Assembly: GCA_004010275.1 (NCBI GenBank)
Contig: RBWT01000028.1
Coordinates: forward strand, 1 to 55,973
From: Streptomyces huasconensis
Lineage (GTDB): Bacteria; Actinomycetota; Actinomycetes; Streptomycetales; Streptomycetaceae
Length of the DNA: 55,973 bases
Direction: 5' to 3'
Shown: positions 44,382 to 54,451 of the stretch, piece after piece
Layout: each line of letters opens with the position of its first letter
How positions within the stretch are numbered: position 1 is the first letter of the stretch
Notes under the pieces: generated by a model
What the model was told of the DNA's origin: nothing
Database searches by the model: none
What the model saw: only the letters and a program-made list of their open reading frames with translations
Program-made: the position numbers and the translations under genes

Positions 44382-45290
44382 ACGCCACTCTTCTCGCCGT
44401 CGCGCTCTTCCTCAGTCTCGGCGGGGGCGTACGCCGCCGCCGCGGTCGCCCAGGAGCGGCTCGCCTCGCGGGTCACCGAGGGCGAGAGCGGGGCCCTGCG
44501 GATGCTCGCCAGCGGGGTCTGGTGGTCCTCGGTCGGGCTCAACGCCGCCGCCGCGCTGCTGCACGTGGCCGCCCTGAAGTACGGGCCGCTCACGCTGGTG
44601 CAGCCGCTGGGGGCGCTCACGCTCGTGGCCGCCGTACCGCTCGGCGCGCGGCTCGCGGGGCGCCGGGTCACCCGGCTGGAGTGGCGCGGCACCGGGCTCA
44701 CCCTCATCGGCCTAGGGGCGCTGCTCCTGACCGCTTCTGGACCGGCGCCGGACGACACGCTCACCGTGCCCGAGGCGCTGGTGGTGGCCGCCGCGACGAT
44801 GGCGGTCATCGGGGCGCTCTCCCGGCCGGGCACGAGGCCGGGGCTGCGGCACGCGACGGCGTCCGGCTTCGCCTCCGGAGTCGCCTCGGCGCTCACGCAG
44901 ACCGTGACGGTGGCGGTGACCGACCGCTCGGGGCCGCTGCTGAGTCCGCAGGTCGTGACCGTGGCACTGCTCGTCGCGGCGTTCGCCGCCGGTGGCCTGC
45001 TGCTCTCGCAGACCGCCTACCGCGGCGGCCTCGGCGCCCCGCTCGCCGTGGTGACCCTGTCCAACCCGATGGCGGCCTCGGTCATCGGCGTGGCCCTGCT
45101 CGGCGAGCGGCTGCGGGGCGGTGCCGGCGGCATCCTCGTCGCGGTGGCGGGCGCGATGGTGGCGGCGTACGGAGTCGTGGTGCTCACCCGCTCGCCCCGG
45201 GCCCCGGCGGCCGAACCGGCGCGGGAGTACCTGCCGTCGATCCCCGCCCCCTCCGCCGAACCGGCGGCCCTGCGCCTGTCGCGGCCCTGA
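44378..45290 (+). CDS. DMT-superfamily (EamA-like) transporter, frameshifted at its start
   Basis: This protein of about 303 aa has roughly ten hydrophobic helices. The first (VNATLLAVALFLSLGGG) is in one frame; after a shift near 44430 the remainder is intact (GVWWSSVGLNAAAALLHVAALKYGPLTLVQPLGALTLVAAVPLGARLAG, MAASVIGVALLGERLRGGAGGILVAVAGAMVAAYG). The LVQPLGALTLVAAVPLGA and GVALLGERL stretches are typical of DMT permeases. GTG 44378 overlaps the upstream phosphatase stop. A Pro/Ala tail ends the protein. The transported compound is unknown; pairing with a TetR regulator suggests an export role, but this is inference. Confidence 0.83.
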
Positions 45291-45330
45291 CCACGCCGTT
45301 CTCGTGCGTACGCCTATGAGCGGGGCCCGG

Positions 45331-46272
45331 TCACCCGAAGCCGCGGGCGTCCTGCTTGAGGGCCGTGTCGACCGTCAGCGCCGTCGCCACGACGAGGCTC
45401 AGGAGCGGCTCGGGCAGCTGGTAGTGGATCTGCAGGACGTAGTTGTCCGCGGTGGTGAACATGGTCTTGGCCAGGCCTTCCCAGGTCTTCGTGATCCGGG
45501 CGACCTCGTTGTCCGCGTGGTCGACGATCGAGAAGTTCCAGGCGCGCCAGTTCTCCGCCTTGATCGCGCCGACCTGCTGGCCGTTCACCATCATCGCGAA
45601 GTTGATCTTGCCGATCATGTTCTGCTGGACGATCTCGCCGACCGGCTGCCCGTCGGCGCGCTCGACGATCACCCGCGACTTCATGAACTTCCGGGGGCGG
45701 GTCAGCAGCATCTGCGGCTGGCCGTACGCGTCGCGGATCTCCAGCTTGTGCGTCATGAACTGGTCGATGCTGGCGACGAAGCGCGCGACCTTCTTCAGCG
45801 TGCTCTGGCCGACCTGCACGACCGAGCCGAGCGTGTTGCCCGCCTGGTCCATCACGCTGTACTCGTTCGTCAGCTCGATGAGCTTCGCCTTCTGGTTCAC
45901 GACCAGGACGGGCTCGGTGAACAGCGTGCCGCCGCCCTGCGCCGTCGGCGTGACGCCCGCCTGCCGCTGGACCTGGCGCTGCACCTTCGCCGGGTCGGCG
46001 GCGGGCGGCGCGACCGGCGCGGCCTGCGGCTGACCGAACTGCCCCTGCGGGACCGGCGCGCTGCGCGGCCTGCGGCTGACCGAACTGCCCCTGAGGCGCC
46101 TGCGGCTGCTGCGGGACCTGCTGGGCCGGGGCCTGCTGCGCCGGCTGGCCCTGGCCTGCGGGGCCGGGCTGGTGTGCTCCGTCCATTGGGAGCCGTCCCA
46201 CCAGCGGAGGAGTTGGGGCGCCCCGTGCGGGTCCGGGTGCCAGCCTGCAGGTGTGTTCGAATGCGTTGTCAC
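45331..46272 (-). CDS. DUF2510 plus phospholipid-scramblase-like protein
   Basis: This 313-aa protein has an N-terminal DUF2510 module (PAGWHPDPHGAPQLLRWWDGSQWTEHT), a low-complexity linker and a C-terminal scramblase/LURP-one-like beta-barrel (LFTEPVLVVNQKAKLIELTNEYSVMDQAGNTLGSVVQ, PRKFMKSRVIVERADGQPVGEIVQQNMIGKINFAMMVNG, AWNFSIVDHADNEVARITKTWEGLAKTMFTTADNYVL). Between about 46165 and 46060 the frame used here is Arg/Ser-rich, while the adjacent frame is Pro/Gln-rich (QQVPQQPQAPQGQFGQPQ) and merges with the downstream repeats, so two compensating indels are likely and the true linker is Q/P-rich. It is the second DUF2510 gene within 5 kb. Membrane association is probable; activity is not proven for bacterial members. 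Confidence 0.85.
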   Translation of the reverse strand: MTTHSNTPAGWHPDPHGAPQLLRWWDGSQWTEHTSPAPQARASRRSRPRPSRSRSSRRRLRGSSVSRRPRSAPVPQGQFGQPQAAPVAPPAADPAKVQRQVQRQAGVTPTAQGGGTLFTEPVLVVNQKAKLIELTNEYSVMDQAGNTLGSVVQVGQSTLKKVARFVASIDQFMTHKLEIRDAYGQPQMLLTRPRKFMKSRVIVERADGQPVGEIVQQNMIGKINFAMMVNGQQVGAIKAENWRAWNFSIVDHADNEVARITKTWEGLAKTMFTTADNYVLQIHYQLPEPLLSLVVATALTVDTALKQDARGFG

Positions 46273-46330
46273 CCGGTGACCCTACCTTCCGATTCCGGGC
46301 GGTTCGCCAGTCCATTGCGGGGTTGTGACC

Positions 46331-48387
46331 TCAGCCGGTGATGATCGCCGGGTCGCTCACACCCGCCGCGCCGGTCTCCACATGGCCCGCGAGCCGCCGC
46401 AGGAAGCCCGCGTCGGCGTCGGACCTCACGGTGATGTCGTACCAGCGCTTGGTGGCCCGCAGGTCGACGGTGTGCTGCACGGTGGCGCCCGCCTTGACCT
46501 TGAAGGTCTGGGGCGTGCCGCCGTAGGCGTTGGTCAGTGTGAGGTTCACGTCGGCGCCGCCCGCGTTCCGCAGGGTCAGCTTCAGGTTGCCGGTGGTCGC
46601 GTCGTGCCGGGCGGTGACCTCGGGGCCGGCCTTCTTCGCGGGGCCCTTGAAGGTGCGCAGGAAACCGTTGGGGCCGAACACCGACAGGTCGTGCGTACCC
46701 CCGGAGTAGGCGGAGTTCCAGGTGTCGGAGAGGGTCTTGCCCGCCTCCGTGGTGTACGTCCACGGGCCGTCGGTGCGGTTGGCGGAGCGGACGTGGAAGC
46801 AGACGCCCGCCTTGTCGCCGCCGCCGAAGGTCAGCGTGAACTTCCCGGCGGCCACGTCCGCGCTGCCGTCCACCAGCGGGGCGTACGGCAGGGCGCGGGC
46901 GGCCGGGAGCCGGCCTCCTGCTTGGGCAGCTTCGACCCTGCGGGCGCCTTCGGCACGTAGTCGGGGTGGCGCTTGTTGTCCGGCGGTTCGTACGCGGCGG
47001 TGTCCGGGAGCCTCGCCGGGTCGGTGTCCTTGCCGCTGAAGTCGAAGGCGGAGGTGAGGTCGCCGCAGACCGCGCGGCGCCACGGCGAGATGTTCGGCTC
47101 CTTGACGCCGAAGCGCCGCTCCATGAACCGGATGATCGACGTGTGGTCGAAGACCTCGGAGTCCACGAAACCGCCCGTGCTCCACGGCGAGACGACGATC
47201 ATCGGCACGCGCTGCCCGAGGCCGTAGTGCCCGGCCGCGTAGGAGGCGTTGCCGGGGAAGTAGTCGAGCGTCGTGGCGACGGTGGACTTGCCCTGGGCGG
47301 CGTCCTTGGGGACGTACGGCGGGACGATGTGGTCGAAGTAGCCGTCGTTCTCGTCGTACGTGAGGAACAGCGCCGTCTTCGCCCACACGTCGGGGTTGGC
47401 GGTGAGCGCGTCCAGGACCTGCGCGATGTACCAGGCGCCGTAGTTGACGGGCCAGTTGGGGTGCTCGGTGAAGGCCTCGGGGCAGGCGATGTAGGAGACC
47501 TGCGGGAGGCGGTCCGCCGCCACGTCGGCCTTGAGGATGTCGAAGTAGCCGTCGCCCGCCTTGGCGTTGGTGCCGGTGCGGGCCTTGTCGTACAGCGGGT
47601 CGCCGGGCTTGGCGTTGCGGTACTTGTTGAAGTACAGGAGCGAGTTGTCGCCGTAGTTGCCGCGGTAGGCGTCGTCGATCCAGCCCCAGTGGCCAGCGGC
47701 GTTCAGGCCGTCGCCTATGTCCTGGTACACCTTCCAGGAGATGCCCGCCTGCTCCAGGCGCTCGGCGTACGTCGTCCAGTCGTAGCCCAGCTCCTGGTTG
47801 CCGAGGATCGGGCCGCCGCCCTTGCCGTCGTTGCCGACGTGACCGGTGAGCATGTAGTAGCGGTTGGGGTCGGTGGCCCCGATGAACGAGCAGTGGTAGC
47901 TGTCGCAGATCGTGAACGCGTCCGCGAGCGCGTAGTGGAACGGTATGTCGTTCCGTTCGAGGTACGCCATCGTGCGCTCGGACTTCGCGGGAATCCACTG
48001 GTCGTACTTGCCGTTGTTGAACGCCTTGTGGCCGCCGGCCCAGTCGTGATCGAGGCCCGCGATGAACTGCATCCCGAGGTTCTCGGCGTCCGGGTGGAAG
48101 GGCAGGACCTCCTTGCCGCCGCTCGGCTGGTGCCAGACCGGTTTGCCGTTGGGCAGCGTCACCGGGCGCGGGTCGCCGAAGCCCCGTACGCCCCTCATCG
48201 TCCCGAAATAGTGGTCGAAGGAACGGTTCTCCTGCATCAGCACCACGACGTGCTCGACGTCCTGGATGGTGCCGGTGGCGCGGCGGGCGGGCAGCGAGGC
48301 GGCGCGGGCGATGCTCTGGGTGAGCGCGGCGTAGGCCGCGGTGCCGCCGGCCAGCTGCATGAAGCGGCGCCGATTGAGTTCAGGCAT
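46331..48387 (-). CDS. Phosphocholine-specific phospholipase C, Tat-exported, frameshifted
   Basis: This is a non-hemolytic-type PLC of the acid-phosphatase/arylsulfatase-like superfamily, about 685 aa. The twin-arginine start is PELNRRRFMQLAGGTAAYAAL. The catalytic region begins with DVEHVVVLMQENRSFDHYFGTMRGVRGF (Glu, Asn and Thr metal and nucleophile region). Later come DHDWAGGHKAFNNGKYD, FHYALADAFTICDSYHCSFIGATDPNR, LTYDENDGYFDHIVPP, and two C-terminal beta domains (GDGKAGVCFHVRS-like and GNLKLTLRNAGGADVNLTLTNAYGG). The frame changes once near 46915, between the catalytic and C-terminal domains. Such enzymes release phosphate-containing head groups and are often phosphate-starvation induced; a weak PHO-box-like repeat lies upstream. 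Confidence 0.92.
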
Positions 48388-48669
48388 GTGTCTTTCCGAC
48401 CTCGTGGTTTCGTGGGGGTGGTCCGTGGGGGACGCGAGCGGGTGCAGTGTGTCAAGGGGAGCAAGCGATACGGAAGGGGCGGTGGCCGACGGGTGAAGAG
48501 AAGTCCAACCTTCGGCGGGCTCGGCACAAGGCCCCGGCCGATTCCGCGGCGGCGGTCGCCCCGGGCGTGTCGGAAGCGGCGGCCGACCGGACGCGTCACA
48601 GGGGTAGGTGCCAGGGGCAACCATGCGGGACGATGTGGCCCCGATCCGTCTCACCGCCCGGGAGAGTCC

Positions 48670-49858
48670 ATGACTGTGCGCGTCCACGGCACCTGTGCAC
48701 CCGGATTCGACTGCGTACGCGAGGAGTTCGTCCGCAATTTCACCGAGCGCGACGATGTGGGGGCGGCGGTCGCGGCCACGGTCGACGGCGCGTTCGTCGT
48801 GGATCTGTGGGCGGGTGACGCCGACCGCGCCGGCACGCGTCCCTGGCAGCGCGACACACTGGTGAACGTCTACTCCACGACCAAGGGGCTGACGGCACTC
48901 TGCGCCCATCTGCTGGTGGACCGCGGCGAGTTGGACCTCGACGCGCCGGTCGCGCGGTACTGGCCGCGGTTCGCGCAGGCGGGCAAGGCCGAGATCCCGG
49001 TGCGGTGGCTGCTGAGTCACCGCAGCGGGCTGATCGCGCCGGGTGAACCGCTCGGGCCCGGCGCGGTGTACGACTGGGAGAAGGTCACCGAGGCGCTGGC
49101 GGCCACCGCGCCGTGGTGGCGGCCGGGCACCGCGCAGGGCTATCACGCGGTGACGTTCGGCTTCCTGGTCGGCGAGGTGGTGCGGCGCGTGACCGGGGTC
49201 TCGCTCGGCACCTTCCTGCGCGCGGAGGTGACGGGGCCGCTGGGCGCCGACGTCTTCGTCGGGACGCCGTCGAGCGAGCACGGGCGGTGCGCGGACATGA
49301 TGTCGGCGCGGGGCGGCTCGGGGAGCAGCACCCTTGCCCCCTTGGCCGAGCCCCCGGTGCGCGGTCTCGACGACCACCCGATGGCGCCGATCACGCTGGC
49401 CTTCGGCTATCTGCCGCTGGGTGACGTGAACGGCGCGGCGTACCGGAGCGCGGAGATCCCCGCCGCCAACGGCCACGCCACCGCGCGCGGACTCGCCACC
49501 GTGTACCGCGAGTTGGCGTGCGGCCGGCTGCTCGCCGCCGACACGGTGGAGCGGCTGCGCACACCGCAGGGCGGCCCCGGCGAACCGGACCTGGTGCTGC
49601 GCGCGGTCACGCCGCTCTCCGACGCCTGGTCGTGGGGGCTCGGCTTCATGCACAACCAGTTCGGGCAGGCGGGGACCAACCCGCGCGCGTTCGGGCACGG
49701 CGGGGCGGGCGGGTCGTACGCCTTCGCCGATCCGGAGAACCATGTCTCGTACGCGTACACGGATGAACCGCATGGGGGCCGGTACCTCCGGGGAGGACCT
49801 GCGCAGCGTGCACCTGGTCGGGGCGCTCTACAAGGCGCTGGGGGCTATGGGGTCGTAG
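48670..49858 (+). CDS. Class C beta-lactamase-family serine hydrolase (esterase-like), frameshifted near its end
   Basis: This cytoplasmic serine hydrolase of about 395 aa has no signal peptide. The nucleophile motif SxxK is VYSTTKGLTALCAHLL, the YxN-like element is GYHAVTFGFLVGEVV, and the third motif is FGHGGAGGSYAFADP. It resembles EstB-type esterases more than true lactamases because it lacks an export signal. It starts at ATG 48670 with GGGAGA upstream. Near 49770 the frame changes; the neighbouring frame gives MNRMGAGTSGEDLRSVHLVGALYKALG and a stop at 49858, whereas the uninterrupted frame runs on to 49968 with unrelated residues. The former end is favoured. Substrate unknown. Confidence 0.85.
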
Positions 49859-50068
49859 GTGTCGCAGGGGGTACGGCACCTCCACCACCGGCGGTGCGCG
49901 CACGCTGCTCGGCGGCCGCTGTGGCGCGCGTACTCCTCATCATGTGCACGGGCACCTGGCGGTTGTGACGTCGCCCTCGAACGCCACCCCATGGCCGGGA
50001 GTTCGGCGATCATGGTGTCATCCGCTGAGGAAACTGAGCACGCGGTACGAACTGAGCGAGGGAGCCGG

Positions 50069-50989
50069 ATGCCCACGGCGTACGTATTCACCGAACACGG
50101 CGGTCCCGAGGTGGAGGCCTTTGCCGACCTGCCCGTTCCGGAGCCCGGACCGGGGCAGTTGCTCATCGCGGTGCGCGCGGCGGCGTGAACCCGGTCGACT
50201 GGAAACTGCGCGCGGGCAAGCGCCGCCCCGGGCAGGGGCCGTTGGTGGGGCCCGAGGTGCTGGGCAGTGAGGTCGCGGGCGTCATGGAGCGGTCGGGCCG
50301 GCGTGGCCGGGTTCGCGGTCGGGGACGCGGTGTTCGGCAACCCGGTCACCGGCGGCTACGCGCGGTTCACGCTGGTCCCGGCCGGCATCGCCGCGCACAA
50401 GCCGCAGGGCGTCTCCTTCACGGACGCGGCGGTGCTGCCGGTCGCGGCCGCCACCGCGTACGACGGGCTGCGGCAGCTCGGCCTGCCCGCCGGGGCGACG
50501 CTGCTGCTCACCGGCGACCGGGGGCGGTGTCGGGGGTCGCGGCGACGCAGCTCGCCCGCCACTTCGGGCTGCGCGTGGTCGGCACGGCGGGCGCGGCCAA
50601 GAAGGAGTTCGTGGAATCGCTCGGGGCGGTCCATGTGCCGCGCGGTCCACGCCTGGCCGAGCGGGTGCGGGAGTCGGCGCCCGGCGGTCGCGTCGACGCG
50701 GTCTTCGACCTGGTCGGCGGCGCGGAGCTGCCCGAGGTCGCGGGCCTGCTGAGCGACCGTACGAAGCTGATCATCGCGGCCGCCAAGGAGACGGTCGGGG
50801 AGCTGGGCGGCGCCCCGGTGGCGCGGGCCAGGACCGCCGCGGTCCTGGCCGAGCTGGCCCGGCTCGCCGCGGCGGGCGTCCTGCGCCCCCCACGTCACGG
50901 CCACCTATCCCCTGGCCCGCGCGGGCGAGGCCCTGCGCGCGGTGGAGGGCGGCCATGCCCGGGGGAAGATCGTGATCGAGGTCGGGTGA
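50069..50989 (+). CDS. MDR-family NADPH:quinone-type oxidoreductase, frameshifted several times
   Basis: This is a zinc-independent medium-chain dehydrogenase of about 306 aa. The segments in successive frames are MPTAYVFTEHGGPEVEAFADLPVPEPGPGQLLIAVRAA, NPVDWKLRAGKRRP, GFAVGDAVFGNPVTGGYARFTLVPAGIAAHKPQGVSFTDAAVLPVAAATAYDGLRQLGL, the NADPH-binding part GVAATQLARHFGLRVVGTAGAAKKEFVESLGA, DAVFDLVGGAELPE, and the C-terminal PHVTATYPLARAGEALRAVEGGHARGKIVIEVG. Shifts lie near 50187, 50300, 50520 and 50890. ATG 50069 has GGGAG upstream. All expected sections are present in order, so the gene is likely whole in the organism. Confidence 0.82.
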
Positions 50990-51032
50990 GCCGCCGGGGA
51001 AAATAGGAGGACGGTTCCGTTTATCCGTTGAT

Positions 51033-51545
51033 ATGTTCCGGATCATGGAACCCGTCAGTGAAAAAGAGATCCGCGCTTCCTTCGTGAACTGTTCGAAGGG
51101 CGAGGCGAACAGGCTCACGCTGCCGACGGGCTTCGCCGACACTCCCTGGGACGACCTGGACTTTCTGGGCTGGCGTGACCCCAAGGCCCCCGAGCGCGGC
51201 TATGCGGTGACGTGGCGGGACGGCGAGGCCGTGGGCATCGCGCTGCGCGCCTCGACCGGGCCGCGCAAGAGCCTGCTCAAGTCCAGCATCTGCTCGGTCT
51301 GCGTGACCCCGCAGGCCGGCTCCGGCATCACGCTGCTCGTGGCCCCGAAGGCCGGGGCGGCGGGCCGCCAGGGCAACTCGGTCGGCCTCTACATCTGCGC
51401 GGACCTGGCCTGCTCCCTCTACGTCCGCGGGAAGAAGACGACGGTGCTCGCCCGCCCTATGGAGGAGAGCCTCTCGCCCGAGGAGCAGAACGCCAGGACG
51501 CTGCGGAACCTCCACGGCTTCCTGGACCAGGTGCTCGCCGGCTGA
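51033..51545 (+). CDS. FBP-domain (EF-G-binding, FusB-like) treble-clef zinc-finger protein
   Basis: This 170-aa protein has a C-terminal treble-clef zinc finger: CSVC (around residues 90-93) and CADLAC (around 131-136) supply four cysteines. The family N-terminus is MEPVSEKEIRASFVNCSKGEANRLTLP, followed by WDDLDFLGWRDPKAPERGYAV. FusB/FBP proteins bind elongation factor G and can rescue it from fusidic acid; many actinobacterial copies are uncharacterised. The start could be ATG 51033 or, more likely by similarity, ATG 51045 (MEPVSEK); neither has a strong ribosome site, while AGGAGGA at 51006-51012 is rather far. The frame is intact. Confidence 0.85.
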   Translation: MFRIMEPVSEKEIRASFVNCSKGEANRLTLPTGFADTPWDDLDFLGWRDPKAPERGYAVTWRDGEAVGIALRASTGPRKSLLKSSICSVCVTPQAGSGITLLVAPKAGAAGRQGNSVGLYICADLACSLYVRGKKTTVLARPMEESLSPEEQNARTLRNLHGFLDQVLAG

Positions 51546-51582
51546 CCAGGGGCGCGGGGGCGGGGGCCGCGCGGCGGGCGGT

Positions 51583-51972
51583 TCAGACCGTGCGCGGGTC
51601 CACCAGTTGGAGGGCGAGCGTGGCCGAGGGCTCCGCGAGCCCCGGCCCGCCCGCCTCGGCCCAGGCGAGTATCCCGTCGAGCGACTCGTCGTCGGTGACG
51701 AAGCCCACCCAGGCCGCCCGGCCGCCGCGCCTGCGACCCTCGTACGAGGGCTGGACGACGACGATGTTGGCCTGGCCGCACGGCCCGAGGCAGTCGCTCG
51801 TGCGCACCGCGAACCGGCCCCGCGAGGCGGCAGCCGCCGAGCGCAGCCGCTCCAGCTGCCAGGCGTGGTCGATGCCGGGGTTCTTGCGGCCGTCGCCGCA
51901 GCAGCAGCCCCGGCACACGACGAGCGTGCAGGGGCGGCGGGCGGCGGCACCGATGGAGACGACGGGACTCAT
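51583..51972 (-). CDS. (2Fe-2S) ferredoxin-domain protein
   Basis: This 129-aa protein has a thioredoxin-like 2Fe-2S ferredoxin fold. The cysteine pattern is VVCRGCCCGDG near the start and SDCLGPCGQANIVVVQP later, which supplies the cluster ligands. The C-terminal half (AWVGFVTDDESLDGILAWAEAGGPG) fits the family. Such proteins are common single genes in Streptomyces and their partner is unknown. It is convergent with the FBP-domain gene with 37 bp between the stops. The frame is intact. Confidence 0.88.
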   Translation of the reverse strand: MSPVVSIGAAARRPCTLVVCRGCCCGDGRKNPGIDHAWQLERLRSAAAASRGRFAVRTSDCLGPCGQANIVVVQPSYEGRRRGGRAAWVGFVTDDESLDGILAWAEAGGPGLAEPSATLALQLVDPRTV

Positions 51973-52061
51973 CCCGTGATCATCTCAGGCCCGCCCGGCG
52001 TCCTGCGGTCCAGGTGCCGTGGTGCCCCCCAGCTACCGGTCCCGGGAGGCGGCCGCCCCCG

Positions 52062-53408
52062 CTACCGGCGGCCAAGGTACGCGAGCCCGGGATGCGCCTC
52101 CCGGTAGCCCTCCACCAGGCGCCGGGCCACCGTCACGGAGTCGACGAGCGGGTGCAGCGCGAACGCCTTGACGGCGGTGGCGAGCGACCCGCTGTCCGCC
52201 GCGGCGAGCACCTCGCGCTCCACGGCCTTGACCGCGCACACCAGCCCGGTGGCGTGCCCCGGCAGCGGGGCCACCGTCATGGGGTGGGCGCCGTTGGCGT
52301 CGACGGAGCACGGCACCTCGATGTCGGCGTCGGCGTCGAGCGCGGCGAGGGTGGTGCCGTTGCGGACGTTGAGGATCAGCGTCGCCCGTTCGTCGCGCGC
52401 GATGGCCCGCATCAGCGCGAGGGCGACCTTCTCGTACCCCCCGGACTCCAGGTCCTCCTCGGCCCGCTCCCCCACCCCGGCCGCCTCCCGGTTCTCGGCC
52501 ATGTACGCGGCCTCGCGCTCGGCGAGGGTGTCGCGCCAGGCCTGGAGAGCGGGGGTGCCGGGGTGCCGCACCTCGTCGTAGAAACGGGCCTGCTGGTCGT
52601 GGAGGAAGGCGCCTCGGGTCCGCTCGGCCTGCTGGTAGGCGCGGACGGTGTCGCGGTTGAAGTAGTAGTAGTGCAGGTATTCGTTGGGGATGGCGCCGAG
52701 CGACTGGAGCCAGTCGGCGCCGAAGAGTCTGCCCTGCTCGAAGGAGAGCAGGAGGTCGGGGTCGGCGAGCAGGCGCGGCAGTTCGTCGCGGCCCCTGATG
52801 TGCAGCCCGCGCAGCCAGCCGAGGTGGTTGAGCCCCACGTAGTCGATGAACGCCTCGTCGGGGTCGCCGCCGAGCACCTGCGCGACCCTGCGGCCGAGGC
52901 CCACGGGCGAGTCGCAGATGCCGATGACGCGGTCGCCGAGGTGGCGGGACATGGCCTCGGTCACCAGGCCCGCGGGGTTGGTGAAGTTGATGACCCAGGC
53001 GTCGGGGGCGAGCCGGGCGACGCGGCGCGCGATGTCGACGGCGACGGGCACGGTCCGCAGCCCGTACGCGATGCCGCCCGCGCCGACCGTCTCCTGCCCG
53101 AGGACACCCTCCGCGAGGGCGACGTGTTCGTCGGCGGCACGTCCCTCCAGGCCGCCGACGCGGATCGCGGAGAACACGAAGTCGGCCTTGCGCAGCGCCT
53201 CGTCGAGGTCGGTGGTGGCGGTGACGGTCGGCGCGTCAGGGACGCCCGCCGCCTGCTCCGCGAGGACGCGGGCGATGGCCCCGAGCCGGTCCGCGTCCAG
53301 GTCGTGCAGGACGACGTCGGTGACGCGGCCCTCGGCACGGTCGCCGAGGAGGGCCCCGTACACGAGCGGCACGCGGAACCCGCCGCCGCCGAGAATTGCC
53401 AGCTTCAC
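52062..53408 (-). CDS. Family 4 glycoside hydrolase, 6-phospho-beta-glucosidase type
   Basis: This is an NAD- and metal-dependent GH4 enzyme of 448 aa. The Rossmann start is MKLAILGGGGFRVPLVYGALL. The GH4 hallmarks are FVFSAIRVGGLEGRAADEHVALAEGVLGQETVGAGGIAYGLRTVP, INFTNPAGLVTEAMSRH, GICDSPVG (metal-binding Cys in the GICDSP loop) and VGLNHLGWLRGL. These enzymes cleave phosphorylated beta-glucosides made by PTS uptake, though some act on unphosphorylated sugars. No transporter is adjacent. It diverges from the secreted-protein gene at 53505 across a 96-bp gap that contains a small palindromic TTACGTAC stretch of unknown use. The frame is intact. Confidence 0.93.
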   Translation of the reverse strand: MKLAILGGGGFRVPLVYGALLGDRAEGRVTDVVLHDLDADRLGAIARVLAEQAAGVPDAPTVTATTDLDEALRKADFVFSAIRVGGLEGRAADEHVALAEGVLGQETVGAGGIAYGLRTVPVAVDIARRVARLAPDAWVINFTNPAGLVTEAMSRHLGDRVIGICDSPVGLGRRVAQVLGGDPDEAFIDYVGLNHLGWLRGLHIRGRDELPRLLADPDLLLSFEQGRLFGADWLQSLGAIPNEYLHYYYFNRDTVRAYQQAERTRGAFLHDQQARFYDEVRHPGTPALQAWRDTLAEREAAYMAENREAAGVGERAEEDLESGGYEKVALALMRAIARDERATLILNVRNGTTLAALDADADIEVPCSVDANGAHPMTVAPLPGHATGLVCAVKAVEREVLAAADSGSLATAVKAFALHPLVDSVTVARRLVEGYREAHPGLAYLGRR

Positions 53409-53504
53409 GTCTTCAACCGCCTTCTGTCGGACTGTTATCGCCGGGGCTCACGTTACGTACGATGGCGCGGCAGCGTTCCGACCCCCCACGGAGGTAGCGC
53501 CCCG

Positions 53505-54375
53505 ATGACCCTTTGGAAGGCATCAACCGCCCTGTGCGGCGCCGTCACTCTGGCGGTGATGACGGGCGGCGGCGCGGCGGCCGCACCCGGCTCCCCCGCC
53601 TCGCCCGGCGGCTGGCAGGAGTCCGGCACCTCGTACGTCAACTCCCTCACCGGCAGCCAGGGTCTGGCGAGCCGCGCGGACGGCTCCCTCCTCTACCGGG
53701 GCCTCGGTTCGATACCGCTGGGGCTGCGCGTCAAGGGCTGGGGGCACATAGGTGACCCGGACATCGCGAACGGCCACACCTTCGACGCCTATCAGGGCGG
53801 TGACGGCGCGTCGTCGAAGATGTTCGCGGTCACCGCCCCGGACGGCAAGCGGCACCTCTACGAGCACCGGCTCGACGCGGACGAGAAGCTCAACAACTCC
53901 TTCGCCGCCGTCTCGCCCGACGCGCGGTGGCTGGTCTCCGGCGAGTGGGGCGACCAGAGACGGCTCCAGGTCTTCCCCGCCCCGCTGCTCAACCCCTCGA
54001 CCCCGCCGGGCGGCGCGCCCTGCCCCAGGCCGGACAGATCACGCTCGACAAGCCGGTGCGCGACATCCAGGGCTGCGACTTCGTCTCCGCGACCCGGCTG
54101 GTGTGCGCGTCCAACGACGCGTCCGGAGAACTGTTCCCCGAGGACCGGCCGGTCCTCCAGGTCGACCTGGCGCGAGGCGACTCGACGGCCGGCCGGTGAC
54201 CGGCCGTGTCTCGGCCCTCTTCGCGGTGCCGCAGCGCAGTGTCTGTTCGGGTTCGTTCGAGACGGAGGGCGTGGACTACGACTCCGCGCGGCGCACGCTG
54301 CGGGTCGAGGTGGTGCCGCCCGCGCCCTGTCTGGTGACGACGGCGGTGTACACGTACAAGCCGACGACGGGCTGA
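53505..54375 (+). CDS. Secreted hypothetical protein, frameshifted
   Basis: This exported protein of about 290 aa has a Sec signal peptide (KASTALCGAVTLAVMTGGGAAAA) and GGAGG before ATG 53505. The mature part looks like a beta-propeller or lectin-like fold: SRADGSLLYRGLGSIPLGLRVKGWGHIGDPDIANGHTFDAYQ, SPDARWLVSGEWGDQRRLQVFP, then in a second frame (after about 54010) GQITLDKPVRDIQGCDFVSATRLVCASNDASGELF, and in a third (after about 54190) SALFAVPQRSVCSGSFETEGVDYDSARRTLRVEVVPPAPC. Several Cys residues could pair outside the cell. I do not recognise a named family. The repeated DGxxLYR and DARW elements suggest blade-like units. Confidence 0.75.
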
Positions 54376-54451
54376 GTCTCGGCAGGCGGCCCTGTGTCCG
54401 TCTGGCGGACAGGACGTGTGGGGCGCCGCCCCGCCGGGGAAGGTCGTGATC

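Noticed and set aside
46966..48669. Plus-strand extension upstream of the serine hydrolase
   Set aside because: The in-frame extension runs antisense through the phospholipase C gene and has no homology; the hydrolase starts at 48670.
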